Origin: Nocardioides carbamazepini
GTDB lineage: Bacteria > Actinomycetota > Actinomycetes > Propionibacteriales > Nocardioidaceae
Direction of reading: 5' to 3'
DNA: 64,000 nucleotides
Assembly: GCF_024614185.1 (NCBI RefSeq)
Contig: NZ_JAHTLF010000016.1
Coordinates: 310,001 to 374,000, forward strand
Each line of letters opens with the position of its first letter. The stretch's first letter is position 1. The notes under the pieces were generated by a model. That model did no database searches. It was not told where the DNA came from and saw only the letters and a program-made list of their open reading frames with translations. Position numbers and translations under genes: made by a program. This document shows positions 31,564-40,903 of the stretch, in pieces.

Positions 31564-32376
31564 GTGCCGGCCCGGGAGGTCGTACTCGTCCTGATCGCGC
31601 TCGGCGTCGCCGGCGGGTGTGGGGTGAGTGACGGCGCCGTACCGCCGCGGCCGCACGACCCGGCGCGGGGACTGCGGGATGTCGACCTCGGTCTCGGCTT
31701 CGACCAGGTGGTCGTGCCGGGTGACATGGTCCCGGGGGCGGTGAACGACGGCACCGCGCCGGTCGACATCACGGTGGTCACCGCCGGCGGTGGCCGGCTG
31801 ACCTGGACGCCGGGCCGGGGCGGTGGCGCGGCCGTGCGGACGCCGGCCTACGCCGCGGAGGGGCCGGTCCCGGCCGCCGCGATCCTGGTCCGCACCGACC
31901 CCACCGCCCCCGACCCGCTGGATCCCGGTAGCCGCGACCTCGTGGTCGGGGTGGACTTCCGTGCCGACCCGGCGACCGCGGGCCGGGCCGGGGACGACGG
32001 CGACAACCTCGTCCAGCGTGGACGCTTCGGCGAAGCCGCCCAGCTCAAGATCCAGCTCGACCACGGCGTCCCGTCATGCCGTCTCGCCGGCACCCTGGGC
32101 GAGGTGGTGGTGGCGGGCGACCAGCCGGTCGCGCCCGAGCGCTGGTACCGCCTGACCTGCACCCGGTCGGGGCCCTCGGTGCGCCTGCGGCTGGCGGATC
32201 TCGAGGGGACCACGGCGCCGCAGGAGTGGACGGTCGCCCGCGATCCCGGAGTGATCTCCTTCGCCCACGTCCCCCTGTCGATCGGAGCCAAGGTCGCGGA
32301 CCGGGGCCGGATCGCCGGCGACTCCACCGACCAGTTCCACGGAACGATCGACCGTGTCCTCGTCGATGTCCGCTGA
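31564..32376 (+). CDS. LamG/concanavalin-like putative lipoprotein
   Basis: 270 residues from GTG 31564. The N-terminus is a short hydrophobic segment ending AGGCG, a plausible lipobox with Cys near residue 19. The C-terminal half resembles a laminin-G/concanavalin sandwich: AAQLKIQLDHGVPSCRLAG, RWYRLTCTRSGPSVRLRL, DQFHGTIDRVLVDVR. Such domains bind carbohydrate or act as structural modules. It probably binds the polymer at the cell surface. It overlaps the response regulator gene downstream. Confidence 0.7.
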   Translation: MPAREVVLVLIALGVAGGCGVSDGAVPPRPHDPARGLRDVDLGLGFDQVVVPGDMVPGAVNDGTAPVDITVVTAGGGRLTWTPGRGGGAAVRTPAYAAEGPVPAAAILVRTDPTAPDPLDPGSRDLVVGVDFRADPATAGRAGDDGDNLVQRGRFGEAAQLKIQLDHGVPSCRLAGTLGEVVVAGDQPVAPERWYRLTCTRSGPSVRLRLADLEGTTAPQEWTVARDPGVISFAHVPLSIGAKVADRGRIAGDSTDQFHGTIDRVLVDVR

Positions 32377-33052
32377 GGAGCCGGTCCGGCGGGTCGCGCT
32401 CGTCGCCGAGCGCCGCCTGGTCGGTCAGGCGATCGCGGCGGCACTCCACGGGCGGGGGATCGCCCCGGTGCTGTTCGACTGGCCCGAACGTGGCGGGCGG
32501 CTCTCGTTCCGCCGGGCGCTGGCGCGCAGCGGTGCCTCGGTCGGCGTGATCCTCTGCGACCTGCGTACGCCGGACCTCCTGCATGACGTCGAGCTGCTCG
32601 TCGCCCGCGGGCCGATCCGCTGGCTGGTGCTGACCGACAGCGATTTCGGGCCCCGTTGGGGGACGGTGCTCGACGCGGGCGCGACGGGCGTGCTGCCGAC
32701 CACCACGACCACCGCCAGCCTCGAGAGGGCGCTCCGGGACACGATGGCGGGCCGGTCGCCGACGCCGCCCGCGCTCCGCGAGCGCGCCCTGCGCGCGTGG
32801 GAGAGCGTCGCCGAGGAGCAGCGGGAGCTGATCCGGCGGATGGAGCTCCTCACCCACCGCGAGTACGAGATCCTCGGCTCCCTGTACGACGGCATGTCGG
32901 TGCGCCGGATCGCCGATGCGTCGGGCGTGGCCGAGGCGACGGTGCGCAGCCAGGTGAAGTCGCTGCGCCGCAAGCTGGACGTGGACTCGCAGCTCGGGGC
33001 CGTCGCACTGTACCGACGCTCGCTGGAGGTGTTCCCGCGGGCGCGCCGCTGA
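32366..33052 (+). CDS. LuxR-family regulator with degenerate receiver (second pair)
   Basis: 228 residues from ATG 32366 (an in-frame GTG at 32354 is an alternative). The HTH is intact (LTHREYEILGSLYDGMSVRR, then AEATVRSQVKSLRRKLDVDS) and closely similar to the regulator at 11515. In the receiver the acceptor-like Asp remains (VILCDLR), but the acidic pair is replaced (VALVAERR) and the conserved Lys position reads GVLPTTTT. Phosphorylation by the usual mechanism is doubtful, so it may act constitutively or as a ligand- or partner-controlled regulator. It is convergent with the second kinase. Confidence 0.85.
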   Translation: MSAEEPVRRVALVAERRLVGQAIAAALHGRGIAPVLFDWPERGGRLSFRRALARSGASVGVILCDLRTPDLLHDVELLVARGPIRWLVLTDSDFGPRWGTVLDAGATGVLPTTTTTASLERALRDTMAGRSPTPPALRERALRAWESVAEEQRELIRRMELLTHREYEILGSLYDGMSVRRIADASGVAEATVRSQVKSLRRKLDVDSQLGAVALYRRSLEVFPRARR

Positions 33053-33080
33053 CCGAGGTGTGATCGAGGCGGGACCGTGG

Positions 33081-34601
33081 TCAGTCACCGTCGGTCGCGG
33101 TGACGGGTGCCCGCGGCAGGGTGATCACGAAGACGGTGCCGCGGGCAGCGTCGTCGTCGACCAGCTCCAGGCTCCCGCCCTGTTCGAGGATCAGTCGGTG
33201 GGCGCGGTGCAGTCCGATCCCCTGCCCCGCCGACCGGCTGCGGTGGGCGCCCCACTGGAAGAGGCTGGCCCGCACGGCCGGATCGATCCCCGGGCCGTCG
33301 TCGGAGACGACGATGACCACGCGGTCGCGGATCGCCGCCGAGAGGACGGTCGTGCCCCGCCCGCCGGCATGGTCGGCGGCGTTGTTGACGAGGGTGGTGA
33401 GCACCTCGACCAACGCATCCCTGCGGGCGACGACCCCGTGCCCGCCGGGGGTCCAGGTCACGGCGTGGCCGAGCGCGTCCTGGGCCAGGACGAGGGGCGA
33501 CACCACGTCGTCCACCGCGACGACCGTGAGCGGCCCGGGCCGGGCGGCGACGGTCCGCCGCAGCCGGGCGGTCTCGCTGTCGACCATCTCCTCGAGGGCG
33601 TCGCGCCGCGGCCCGGGCGGCACCTGCCCACGGGCGAGGAGCAGGGCGGCCGCGGCGATGCCGGCGGCCGTCGACCGCACGTCGTGGGCGACCTCGCGGT
33701 CCTGCTTGACCTCCGCCTGCGCCTCGGCGGCCAGGCGGGCGTAGTGCGCGACCCGCGCGTTGGTCTGCTCGAGTGCGAGCCGCAGCAGGGAGGCGGCCGT
33801 GGTCGCCGTGAGGGCGCTGAACACTGCGACGCCGGCGACGGCCGCCGGCGGCGGGGTGGTCGCGACGGTCAGGGTCGACCACAGGCGGGCGGCGAAGATG
33901 GCGAGGATCCCGACCCCGATCCGCGTGGAGGCCCAGGCCGGCAGCGGTGAGTGACGCAGCTGGATCCCGATCGTCGCCAGCACGACGCCGATCAGGATCA
34001 TGAGGGCCATGTCGACCGGGTCGCCGGTGCAGAGGAACCCCGAGCCGTTCTCCAGCGCCGCCGACAGGGAGTGCAGGCCCAGGGTCATGCCCAGTGCGGC
34101 GAGGCCGAGCAGCATGCCGACGGCGATCGGCCGCTGTGGCGGGGTCACCGCGCGCCGGCCCCGGTGGAGCACGACGAGCACGATCAGCACGGTCGTCAGG
34201 TGGCCGGTCGTCAGCCGGTAGGAGTGGCCGCTGAGGGCCGGGTCGACCATCGCCAGCACCACCAGGGGCGCGTCCTGCATCGCGACGAGCGTGGCGGCGA
34301 TCGCCATGCTGCCGCGGAGCGGGTCCTGCGTGAGGCGGGCGTCGATGGCCAGCGCGGCTCCGGCGCCGAGTACCAGCACGTCGGAGAGCAGGATGCACGC
34401 CCGGCCGGCGAGCGCGAGCCGGTCGTCCCCGCCGTCGCCGAGGGCCGCGACCACGACGTACGGGTGCAGCAGCAGGCCGGCGACGGCCGCGCTCCACCAC
34501 CACGACGAGTGGGCACGAGGCGGCCCGTCGTGGCGAACCCGCCGCCGGGAGCGGGCCCGGCGTGGGCGTCGACCCCGACGGCCCCCCGGATACGCCGTCA
34601 T
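33081..34601 (-). CDS. membrane sensor histidine kinase (second pair)
   Basis: 506 residues, a paralogue of the kinase at 12198: the same multi-helix N-terminal half including the shared GHSYRLTTGH segment, phospho-His in QDREVAHDVRS, N-box LVNNAADHA, G1 SDDGPGID and G2 GQGIGLHRAHRL. Residues for kinase activity all appear present, in contrast to its neighbouring regulator. It is transcribed toward the regulator gene (28-base convergent gap), so the two are not in one operon. Confidence 0.88.
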   Translation of the reverse strand: MTAYPGGRRGRRPRRARSRRRVRHDGPPRAHSSWWWSAAVAGLLLHPYVVVAALGDGGDDRLALAGRACILLSDVLVLGAGAALAIDARLTQDPLRGSMAIAATLVAMQDAPLVVLAMVDPALSGHSYRLTTGHLTTVLIVLVVLHRGRRAVTPPQRPIAVGMLLGLAALGMTLGLHSLSAALENGSGFLCTGDPVDMALMILIGVVLATIGIQLRHSPLPAWASTRIGVGILAIFAARLWSTLTVATTPPPAAVAGVAVFSALTATTAASLLRLALEQTNARVAHYARLAAEAQAEVKQDREVAHDVRSTAAGIAAAALLLARGQVPPGPRRDALEEMVDSETARLRRTVAARPGPLTVVAVDDVVSPLVLAQDALGHAVTWTPGGHGVVARRDALVEVLTTLVNNAADHAGGRGTTVLSAAIRDRVVIVVSDDGPGIDPAVRASLFQWGAHRSRSAGQGIGLHRAHRLILEQGGSLELVDDDAARGTVFVITLPRAPVTATDGD

Positions 34602-34679
34602 CTCATCATTGTGCGGAGCAGGCGCGCCCTCCCGTGGCGATTTCAGCAGGATGGGGCACCGCGGCCTGTGAACAGTGTG

Positions 34680-35774
34680 TTACCGCGGCTCCGGGCCGGC
34701 GGGGACCTCCGCGCTGGTCAGGGTGGGGAAGGCGAGTACGGCGCCGACGACCGCCACCCGCACCCGGTCGCCGGATCGCGGCACGGAGTCGGCCGGGGTG
34801 CGCGCGGTCACCTGCTCGCCGGAGGAGAGCCGGACCCGGATCGTCGCGTCGTGGCCGAAGAAGCTGACGTCGACCACCTCGCCGGAGGCGCCACCGGTGC
34901 CCTCGTCCGGCGAGGCGCGGACCTGCAGCTGCTCGGAGCGGACGGCGAACCGGGCCGGCCCGGGCGTCGTACCCCGGCCGGCGGCGGCGCGGAGGGCGAC
35001 GTCGCCGAGCGCGCAGCGACCTCGTCCGTCGGCGAGCACCTCGCCCGGCAGCAGCGAGGCGTGGCCGATGAACGCGGCCACCCGGGGGTCGGCGGGGGTC
35101 AGGTAGACCTCGGCCGGAGCAGCGACCTGGAGGAACTGGCCTGCCACCATGACCGCGACCTGATCGGAGAGGGAGAGCGCCTCGCCCTGGTCGTGGGTGA
35201 CGAGGACGGCCGCGGCGTCGGCCGCGCGGAGGGCGCGGACCACCGCGCGGCCGGTCTCCTCGCGCAGCGACGCGTCGAGGGAGGAGAACGGCTCGTCGAG
35301 CAGCACCAGTGCGGGCCGCGGGGCGAGGGCGCGGGCGAGGGCGACGCGCTGCTGCTGGCCGCCGGACAGCTCGTGGGGGTAGCGCTCGGCCAGGCCCGGG
35401 TCGATCTCGACCAGCTCGAGTGCCGCCGCGACGCTCACCCCGGCGTCGCGGCGCTGGGCGCGCGGGAGGCCGAAGGCGACATTGCGGGCGACGGTGAGAT
35501 GGGGGAAGAGCGCCCCCTCCTGGGGGACGTACCCGATCCCACGGCTGCGGGCCGGCACGCTGCGGATGCCGCCCACGACCCGGGTCCCGGCGACGTCGAT
35601 CGTGCCGGCCGTGGGCTCGACGAAGCCGGCGACCGCACGCAACAGCGTGGTCTTGCCACAGCCGGAGGAGCCGAGGATCGCAGTGACGCCGGACGTGACC
35701 CGGAGGTCGACGCCCTGCAGCACGGTGGTGCGGCCGTAGCCGGCCGCCAGTCCCTGGATCTCGAGTGCGGTCAT
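34680..35774 (-). CDS. ferric iron ABC transporter ATP-binding protein
   Basis: 364 residues from ATG 35774. Walker A is GSSGCGKTT, signature LSGGQQQRVALARAL, Walker B LVLLDEPFSSLD and the H-loop VLVTHDQGEA. The C-terminal TOBE-like extension (about 240-364) is typical of FbpC/PotA-type importers. It is the last gene of the iron operon, and its ATG overlaps the permease stop. It powers uptake through the permease at 35771. Confidence 0.9.
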   Translation of the reverse strand: MTALEIQGLAAGYGRTTVLQGVDLRVTSGVTAILGSSGCGKTTLLRAVAGFVEPTAGTIDVAGTRVVGGIRSVPARSRGIGYVPQEGALFPHLTVARNVAFGLPRAQRRDAGVSVAAALELVEIDPGLAERYPHELSGGQQQRVALARALAPRPALVLLDEPFSSLDASLREETGRAVVRALRAADAAAVLVTHDQGEALSLSDQVAVMVAGQFLQVAAPAEVYLTPADPRVAAFIGHASLLPGEVLADGRGRCALGDVALRAAAGRGTTPGPARFAVRSEQLQVRASPDEGTGGASGEVVDVSFFGHDATIRVRLSSGEQVTARTPADSVPRSGDRVRVAVVGAVLAFPTLTSAEVPAGPEPR

Positions 35775-37321
35775 CGGGTGCTCCTCGGGGCCCGGATGCT
35801 GAGCCGGGCCAGCAGCCAGGTGGACGGGACGGACAGGACGATCAGCGCGAGTGCGTAGGGCGCCGCCGCACCGTAGGCGATCGAGGATCCGTAGGACCAG
35901 AACTTCGTCGCCAGCGTCTCGGTGCCGAGCGGGGCGAGAAGGAGCGTCGCGGTGAGCTCCGTCGAGATGGCGAGGGCGACCAGCGCGGCGCCCGAAGCCA
36001 GGCCGGGTACGACGAGCGGCAGGGTCACCCGACGCGCCACCTCGGGGCCGGTGCAGCCGAGGCTGCGGGCGACCTCCTCCAGGCCCGGCGGCACCAGCTC
36101 GAACGTGCCGCGCACGCTGACCACCGCCCGCGGGAGGAAGAGGATCAGGTAGCCGGCCAGCAGCAGGGCGAGTGTCTGGTAGAGGTCCGGCACCGCACGG
36201 ATCGAGACCGTCACCAGGGCCAGGGCGATCACGATGCCGGGCATCGCGCTCGCGGTGTAGACGCTGCGCTCGATCGCCGTGGTGAGGAGGCCGCGGTGGC
36301 GCACGGCCAGCCACACCACCGGGACTGCGGCGCCCGTCGTGATCGCGCCGCCGAGCGCGGCGAGCAGCAGGGTGTTGCCGAGGGCGCTGCCCAGCTCGCC
36401 GGTCTCCAGGCCGGCAGAGGTGCCGCGCACCAGCCACCGGCCGAGACTGACGAGGGGGACGCCGAGGGCCCACAGCGCCAGTCCGGTCAGCCCGGCCAGC
36501 ACGACCGGCCGGCGCCGCCCCAGCCGGATCCGGGCGAACTCCCGGCTGGTGCCCGCGCCGACGCGCGCGCGTGGCCGCCGACCGCGCAGGAGCAGCTCGA
36601 TGCCCAGCAGGAGCAGGCAGAACGCGACCAGCACCAGTGCCAGCAGCGTGGCCTCGGGGCCGTTGAAGACGGTCGCGTACTGCTGCAGGATCGCGGTCGT
36701 CAGGGTCGGGTAGTTGAGCAGCTGCAGGGCGCCGTACTCCGCCAGCAGGTGCAGCCCCACGAGCAGCGCGCCACCCAGCACGGCGGGGCTGATGGCCGGC
36801 AGGGTGACCCGGACGAACACCTGCCACGGGCCCTTCCCGAGCGCGGTCGCGACCTCTTCGACCGCCGGGTCCAGCCGACGCAGCGCGGCGACCGTCGGCA
36901 GGTAGACCAGGGGGTAGTACGACAGCGTCACCACCATGACCGCGCCCGGGAACGACTGCACGGCGTGGGTGGTGGACACCCAGCCGAAGCCGTTGACGAA
37001 GGCGGGTACGGCGAGTGGCGCACATAGCAGGCCGTGCCACCACCCCCGCCCCGGCACGTCGGTCCGCTCGACCACCCAGGCCCCCGCCACGCCGACGACG
37101 GCGCTGGTCAGCACGCCGACGACCAGCAGCCGGGTGGTGTTCCACAGCAGCTCCCCGATGCGGGGACGCCACAGGAACTCGACGGCCTCGCCCCGGCCGA
37201 GCTCGGCCGTGGTCCACAGGACGTAGCCGAGCGGGACCAGGGCGAGCCCGGCGATGGCCAGGCCGACGAGGAGGAGTGCGGGCGCCGATCGGGACGGCCG
37301 GTGGACGCGGTGCAGGCTCAG
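35771..37321 (-). CDS. ferric iron ABC transporter permease (apparent CTG start)
   Basis: Two fused BPD-type permease halves (FbpB class), each with an EAA-like loop: EEVATALGKGPWQVFVRVTLP and EEVARSLGCTGPEVARRVTLP. The first in-frame ATG/GTG/TTG is GTG 37114, which would remove helix 1. Upstream of it the frame stays open and encodes a perfect FbpB-like N-terminus (SAPALLLVGLAIAGLALVPLGYVL, split here: SAPALLLVG and LAIAGLALVPLGYV; then LLWNTTRLLVV). The only usable start is CTG 37321, which overlaps the preceding TGA exactly as ATGA junctions do elsewhere in this operon. That gives 516 residues, the normal length. Confidence 0.82.
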   Translation of the reverse strand: MSLHRVHRPSRSAPALLLVGLAIAGLALVPLGYVLWTTAELGRGEAVEFLWRPRIGELLWNTTRLLVVGVLTSAVVGVAGAWVVERTDVPGRGWWHGLLCAPLAVPAFVNGFGWVSTTHAVQSFPGAVMVVTLSYYPLVYLPTVAALRRLDPAVEEVATALGKGPWQVFVRVTLPAISPAVLGGALLVGLHLLAEYGALQLLNYPTLTTAILQQYATVFNGPEATLLALVLVAFCLLLLGIELLLRGRRPRARVGAGTSREFARIRLGRRRPVVLAGLTGLALWALGVPLVSLGRWLVRGTSAGLETGELGSALGNTLLLAALGGAITTGAAVPVVWLAVRHRGLLTTAIERSVYTASAMPGIVIALALVTVSIRAVPDLYQTLALLLAGYLILFLPRAVVSVRGTFELVPPGLEEVARSLGCTGPEVARRVTLPLVVPGLASGAALVALAISTELTATLLLAPLGTETLATKFWSYGSSIAYGAAAPYALALIVLSVPSTWLLARLSIRAPRSTR

Positions 37322-38322
37322 AGGAAGCCGACCTCCGTCAGCAGGTCGACCACGGCCTCGGCGTCGAGGTCGGAGACGTTGACCTGCGGCGGCTGGAGCT
37401 CGCTGAACTGCTTCGTGACGCCCTCGAGCTGCACGGCCGGGTTCAGCGGGTACTCCAGCGCATAGCTGTCGGCGAGGACCTGCTGGCCCTTCTCGTTCAC
37501 GAGGAACTCGACGAACTCGCGGGCCTCCTCCTTCATGTCGCTCGACTTCAGGATGCCGGCGCCGGAGACGCTGACGAAGGCTCCGGGGTCGCCGCCGGTG
37601 AAGTAGTGCTGCGCGCTCTGGTCGCTGACGTCGCCGTTCTCCTTGCGGTCGCGCTCCCAGTAGTAGTGGTAGACGATGCCGACCTCGACCTCACCGGAGT
37701 CGACGGCCTCGAGGACGAGGTTGTTGCCGTCGTACACGGTGCCGTTGTCCTTGATGCCCTCCAGCCAGGCCTTCGTCGCCTCCTCGCCCTCCAGCTCGAG
37801 GACGGCCGCGACGATCGCCTGGAAGTCCGCGCCCGTGGGGGAGAACGAGATCCGTCCCTTCCACTCCGGCCTCGCGAGGTCGAGGATCGAGGCCGGCAGG
37901 TCGGCCTCCTGGATCTGCTCGGTGTTGTGGACGAGGACGGTCGACCGGGCCACGAAGCCGGTCCACAGGCCGCTGACGGGCCGGAACTGCGCGGGGATGA
38001 CGTCGAGGATGTCCGCCGGCAGCTGGTCGAAGAGGCCGGCCGCCTCGACCTGCGACATGGCCGGGGAGTTCTCGGTGAGGAAGACGTCGGCGGGGGAGGC
38101 CTTGCCCTCCTGGACGAGCTGGTTGGACAGCTCGAGGTCCTTGCCGTTGCGCAGCTCGACCTCGATGCCCGTCTCCTCGGTGAACTCCGGTGCGAGCTCC
38201 TTGAGGAGGGGCTCGTGCTGGGCGTTGTAGATCACCAGCTTGGGCTCGTCCTCGCCGCACGCGGCGAGGAGGGGGGAGACCAGGGTGAGGGCGGTGACGC
38301 CGAGGGCCAGCTGCTTCTTCAT
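37318..38322 (-). CDS. ferric iron ABC transporter substrate-binding lipoprotein
   Basis: 334 residues. Signal peptide with lipobox LLAAC (Cys near 22), then the FbpA/FutA-type fold: LVIYNAQHEPLLKELAP, VFLTENSPAMSQVEAAGL, GVEVGIVYHYYWERD-like double-Tyr iron site (VYHYYWERD near 218-226) and a C-terminal EYPLNP segment. It binds Fe3+ outside the membrane and delivers it to the permease. Its ATG overlaps the stop of the large ligase gene, and its TGA overlaps the permease's CTG. Confidence 0.9.
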   Translation of the reverse strand: MKKQLALGVTALTLVSPLLAACGEDEPKLVIYNAQHEPLLKELAPEFTEETGIEVELRNGKDLELSNQLVQEGKASPADVFLTENSPAMSQVEAAGLFDQLPADILDVIPAQFRPVSGLWTGFVARSTVLVHNTEQIQEADLPASILDLARPEWKGRISFSPTGADFQAIVAAVLELEGEEATKAWLEGIKDNGTVYDGNNLVLEAVDSGEVEVGIVYHYYWERDRKENGDVSDQSAQHYFTGGDPGAFVSVSGAGILKSSDMKEEAREFVEFLVNEKGQQVLADSYALEYPLNPAVQLEGVTKQFSELQPPQVNVSDLDAEAVVDLLTEVGFL

Positions 38323-40889
38323 CGTGCTTCCTCATCGGTTGGTTGGACGGGAGGGTAGTGAGGCCGGGGCGGGGTCAGGACGGCGCCCACGCGCTGGGCC
38401 CAGGCCGGCGCCCGGGTGACGAGCTGCCCGATCAGGACGCCGGCCGTGAGCGATGCGATCAGGCCACCGAGCGGCCAGCGGGTCTCGAACCACGGGTAGA
38501 CCTGCCAGTGGGCCAGGTAGACGTAGAGCGAGGCGCTCGCGACCACCCCGGTGGCCCCGACCAGGATCCGAGGCCACGGCACGGTCGGCACCCACACCAC
38601 TGCGACGCTGCCGGCCGCGATGAGCAGGTCGCGGGCGAGGCTGCCCGTGAAGCCCCAGCAGCCGGCGAGCAGGACAGCGGTGACGAGGACCCGGTCGCGC
38701 CGGCCGCGGGCGACGGCGGCGGCCCAGCCGCCGAGGAACAGCCAGGCGATGAAGACGGACGAGTGGATCACGTCCCCGCCGTACGACGCCAGATCGGCCC
38801 AGGCCCGCGGCAGGAGCGCCAGGACCGCCAGCCCCAGGGCCAGGGGGAAGCGGTGGCGACGCTCGAGCGCCATCACCCGGGGCACGGCGGTCAGCAGGCC
38901 GGCTCCGATCGCGAGGAGCAGGACGACCTCGATGAACCAGTAGTGCCAGGCCGGCTCGGACCAGTCGCGGGACCCGAGCACGTCGTTGAGCAGGAGGACG
39001 CTGCGCCAGCCGGGCTGTCCGGTGACGAGGGCGACCGCACCGATCCAGAGCACCGCCGGCACGGCGACCCGGCTCGCTGCCCGGGCGACGCGGCGCAGCC
39101 GCTCACGGGGGCCCTCGTCGGCCAGATGGAAGCGCGCGAAGTTCACGCCCGCGACGGCCAGTAGGACGTGTGCGCCGCCGACGACGACCCACAGATCGGT
39201 GTGGGAGCCGACGATGAGCACGATGGCCAGCGCGCGCAGCACGATCGTCGTGTCGACCCGGGCCCAGCGGTTGCTCCGGCCCGGTCGCGCGACGTCCGGT
39301 TCGTGGCGCCCCGCGAGCTCCGCCACGGTCCAGGTCGGCCAGTCGTCGGGAAGTCGGCCGATCCGGCTCTCCAGGCGCAGCGAGAGCTCGACGTAGGACA
39401 GCGAGTCGCCGCCCAGGCTGACGAAGGAGGCGTCGGGCCCGACTCGCTCGTGGCCGAGGATGCGACCGTAGAGCCGGGCGATCGAGGCCTGGGCGGAGCC
39501 GGCCTCCGGCGCGGGCGGAGGCCGGAGCCGCGACAGCGCCTGCTGGTCGAGCTTGCCGTTGGGCAGTCGTGGCAGCACCGCAACCGGTACGCCGAGCACC
39601 GCGTGCTCCGGGAGACCGGTGGCGATGGCGGCCGCGGCGACCGCCTCCGCCACGGTCGCCAGGTCGGGTGAGCCGGGGACGGCCACCACGAGCCGGCGTC
39701 CGTCGGCGGACTCGGCGCACCCGGCGTCGTACCCGCTGAGGCCGAGCAGCGTCTGCACCCGGTCCAGGTCGACCCGCTGCCCGAAGAGCTTGGCGAACCG
39801 GGACCGTCGTCCGACGATCTCGACCAGGCCCTCCGCGGTGAACCGGGCCAGGTCGCCGGTGCGCAGCTCGTCGAGCTCGGCGCCGCGCGCGAGGTCGGCG
39901 GGCGTCTCGGCGTACCCCAGCATCACGTTCGGGCCGCTGTAGACGAGCTCCCCGACGCCGGGCGCGGCACCGTCGACCGGGTCCAGCCGGAGCGTGCCTC
40001 CGGGGATCGCGACGCCGACCGCGCCCGGGTGGGCGGGGGCGAGCTCGGGCGGCAGGAAGGCGATCCGGGCGGTGGCCTCGGTCTGGCCATACATGACGAC
40101 CAGCTCCCAGCCCTCCCGCGCGCCCTGCTCCGCGAGCGCGCGGACCCGGTCAGGGGCGAGCCGGCCACCGGCCTGGGTCACCTGGCGCAGGGTCGGCACG
40201 ACCGGCCAGCCGGTGGAACCGAGCAGGTCGAAGGTGTAGGGAACGCCCGCGAAGGACGTCACTCCCTCGGCCCGGGCCCGGTCCCACAGGGCGGGGTCGG
40301 TCACGGAGCGGTCGTCGAGGACGAGGGCGGCGCCGGCCAGGAGATGGCTGTGCAGCACCGAGAGGCCGTAGCAGTAGTCGAGCGGCAGCGTCGTCAGCGC
40401 GACGTCGTCGCCGGTCAGGCCGAGGAAGTCGGCGATGGCGGCGGCGTTGGCGTCGAGGTTCGCCGCCGAGAGCCGCACCAGCTTGGGCGATCCGGTCGAG
40501 CCCGAGGTGCTCAGCAGCAGCCGCAGGTCGGGGTGGAGCCGGGGAGCCGGGCGCCCGGTGGCGTGCCAGGAGCGGCCCTCGCGCGCCACGGAGGTGCCGT
40601 AGGCGCGGGCCAGGCCGTCGTCGTGCGTGAGAAGGGTGGCGTGCCCGCCGGTGAGGGCGGCCAGCCACGCCGCGACGAAGTCGCTGGTCGCCGCCGGCCG
40701 CAGGTGCACGAGCTGCCGGAGGCCGGCGCCGACAGCGTCGAGATCCCTCCGCTCGGCGGCTACGCGACCGGCGAGCTCGGCGTAGGTGAGCGTGCCGGTC
40801 GTCGTACGCAGCGCCGGGTGGGCGCCGTGGCGGGCGAGGTCGTCGGCGATGCGCGCGACGACCTGTGCACCCGCTGTGCCTTCCCCCAT
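38319..40889 (-). CDS. adenylation - carrier - membrane acyltransferase fusion protein
   Basis: 856 residues. The adenylation domain (about 10-440) has LLLSTSGSTGSPKLVRLS (core A3), MYGQTEATAR (A5), ELRTGDLARF (A7) and LPNGKLDQQAL (A10). A carrier domain follows with the 4'-phosphopantetheine site LGGDSLSYVEL (Ser near 497). From about 545 a multi-helix acyltransferase-3-like part starts with LRALAIVLIVGSHTDLW. The protein should activate a carboxylic or amino acid, load it on its own carrier and transfer it to an acceptor at the membrane. It is first in an operon with a ferric-iron importer and lies under an iron-box-like palindrome, so the product may serve iron acquisition. The substrate is unknown. 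Confidence 0.85.
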   Translation of the reverse strand: MGEGTAGAQVVARIADDLARHGAHPALRTTTGTLTYAELAGRVAAERRDLDAVGAGLRQLVHLRPAATSDFVAAWLAALTGGHATLLTHDDGLARAYGTSVAREGRSWHATGRPAPRLHPDLRLLLSTSGSTGSPKLVRLSAANLDANAAAIADFLGLTGDDVALTTLPLDYCYGLSVLHSHLLAGAALVLDDRSVTDPALWDRARAEGVTSFAGVPYTFDLLGSTGWPVVPTLRQVTQAGGRLAPDRVRALAEQGAREGWELVVMYGQTEATARIAFLPPELAPAHPGAVGVAIPGGTLRLDPVDGAAPGVGELVYSGPNVMLGYAETPADLARGAELDELRTGDLARFTAEGLVEIVGRRSRFAKLFGQRVDLDRVQTLLGLSGYDAGCAESADGRRLVVAVPGSPDLATVAEAVAAAAIATGLPEHAVLGVPVAVLPRLPNGKLDQQALSRLRPPPAPEAGSAQASIARLYGRILGHERVGPDASFVSLGGDSLSYVELSLRLESRIGRLPDDWPTWTVAELAGRHEPDVARPGRSNRWARVDTTIVLRALAIVLIVGSHTDLWVVVGGAHVLLAVAGVNFARFHLADEGPRERLRRVARAASRVAVPAVLWIGAVALVTGQPGWRSVLLLNDVLGSRDWSEPAWHYWFIEVVLLLAIGAGLLTAVPRVMALERRHRFPLALGLAVLALLPRAWADLASYGGDVIHSSVFIAWLFLGGWAAAVARGRRDRVLVTAVLLAGCWGFTGSLARDLLIAAGSVAVVWVPTVPWPRILVGATGVVASASLYVYLAHWQVYPWFETRWPLGGLIASLTAGVLIGQLVTRAPAWAQRVGAVLTPPRPHYPPVQPTDEEAR

Positions 40890-40903
40890 GGGGGAAGGCT
40901 AAA

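Noticed and set aside
36900..37321. Frameshift or truncation of the iron permease
   Set aside because: The frame upstream of GTG 37114 remains open and encodes the expected first helix without any shift. A CTG start explains it more simply.
34680..40889. A siderophore NRPS cluster
   Set aside because: Only one adenylation and one carrier domain are present, with no condensation or thioesterase domain and no siderophore exporter. I therefore report an activation/transfer protein coupled to iron uptake.
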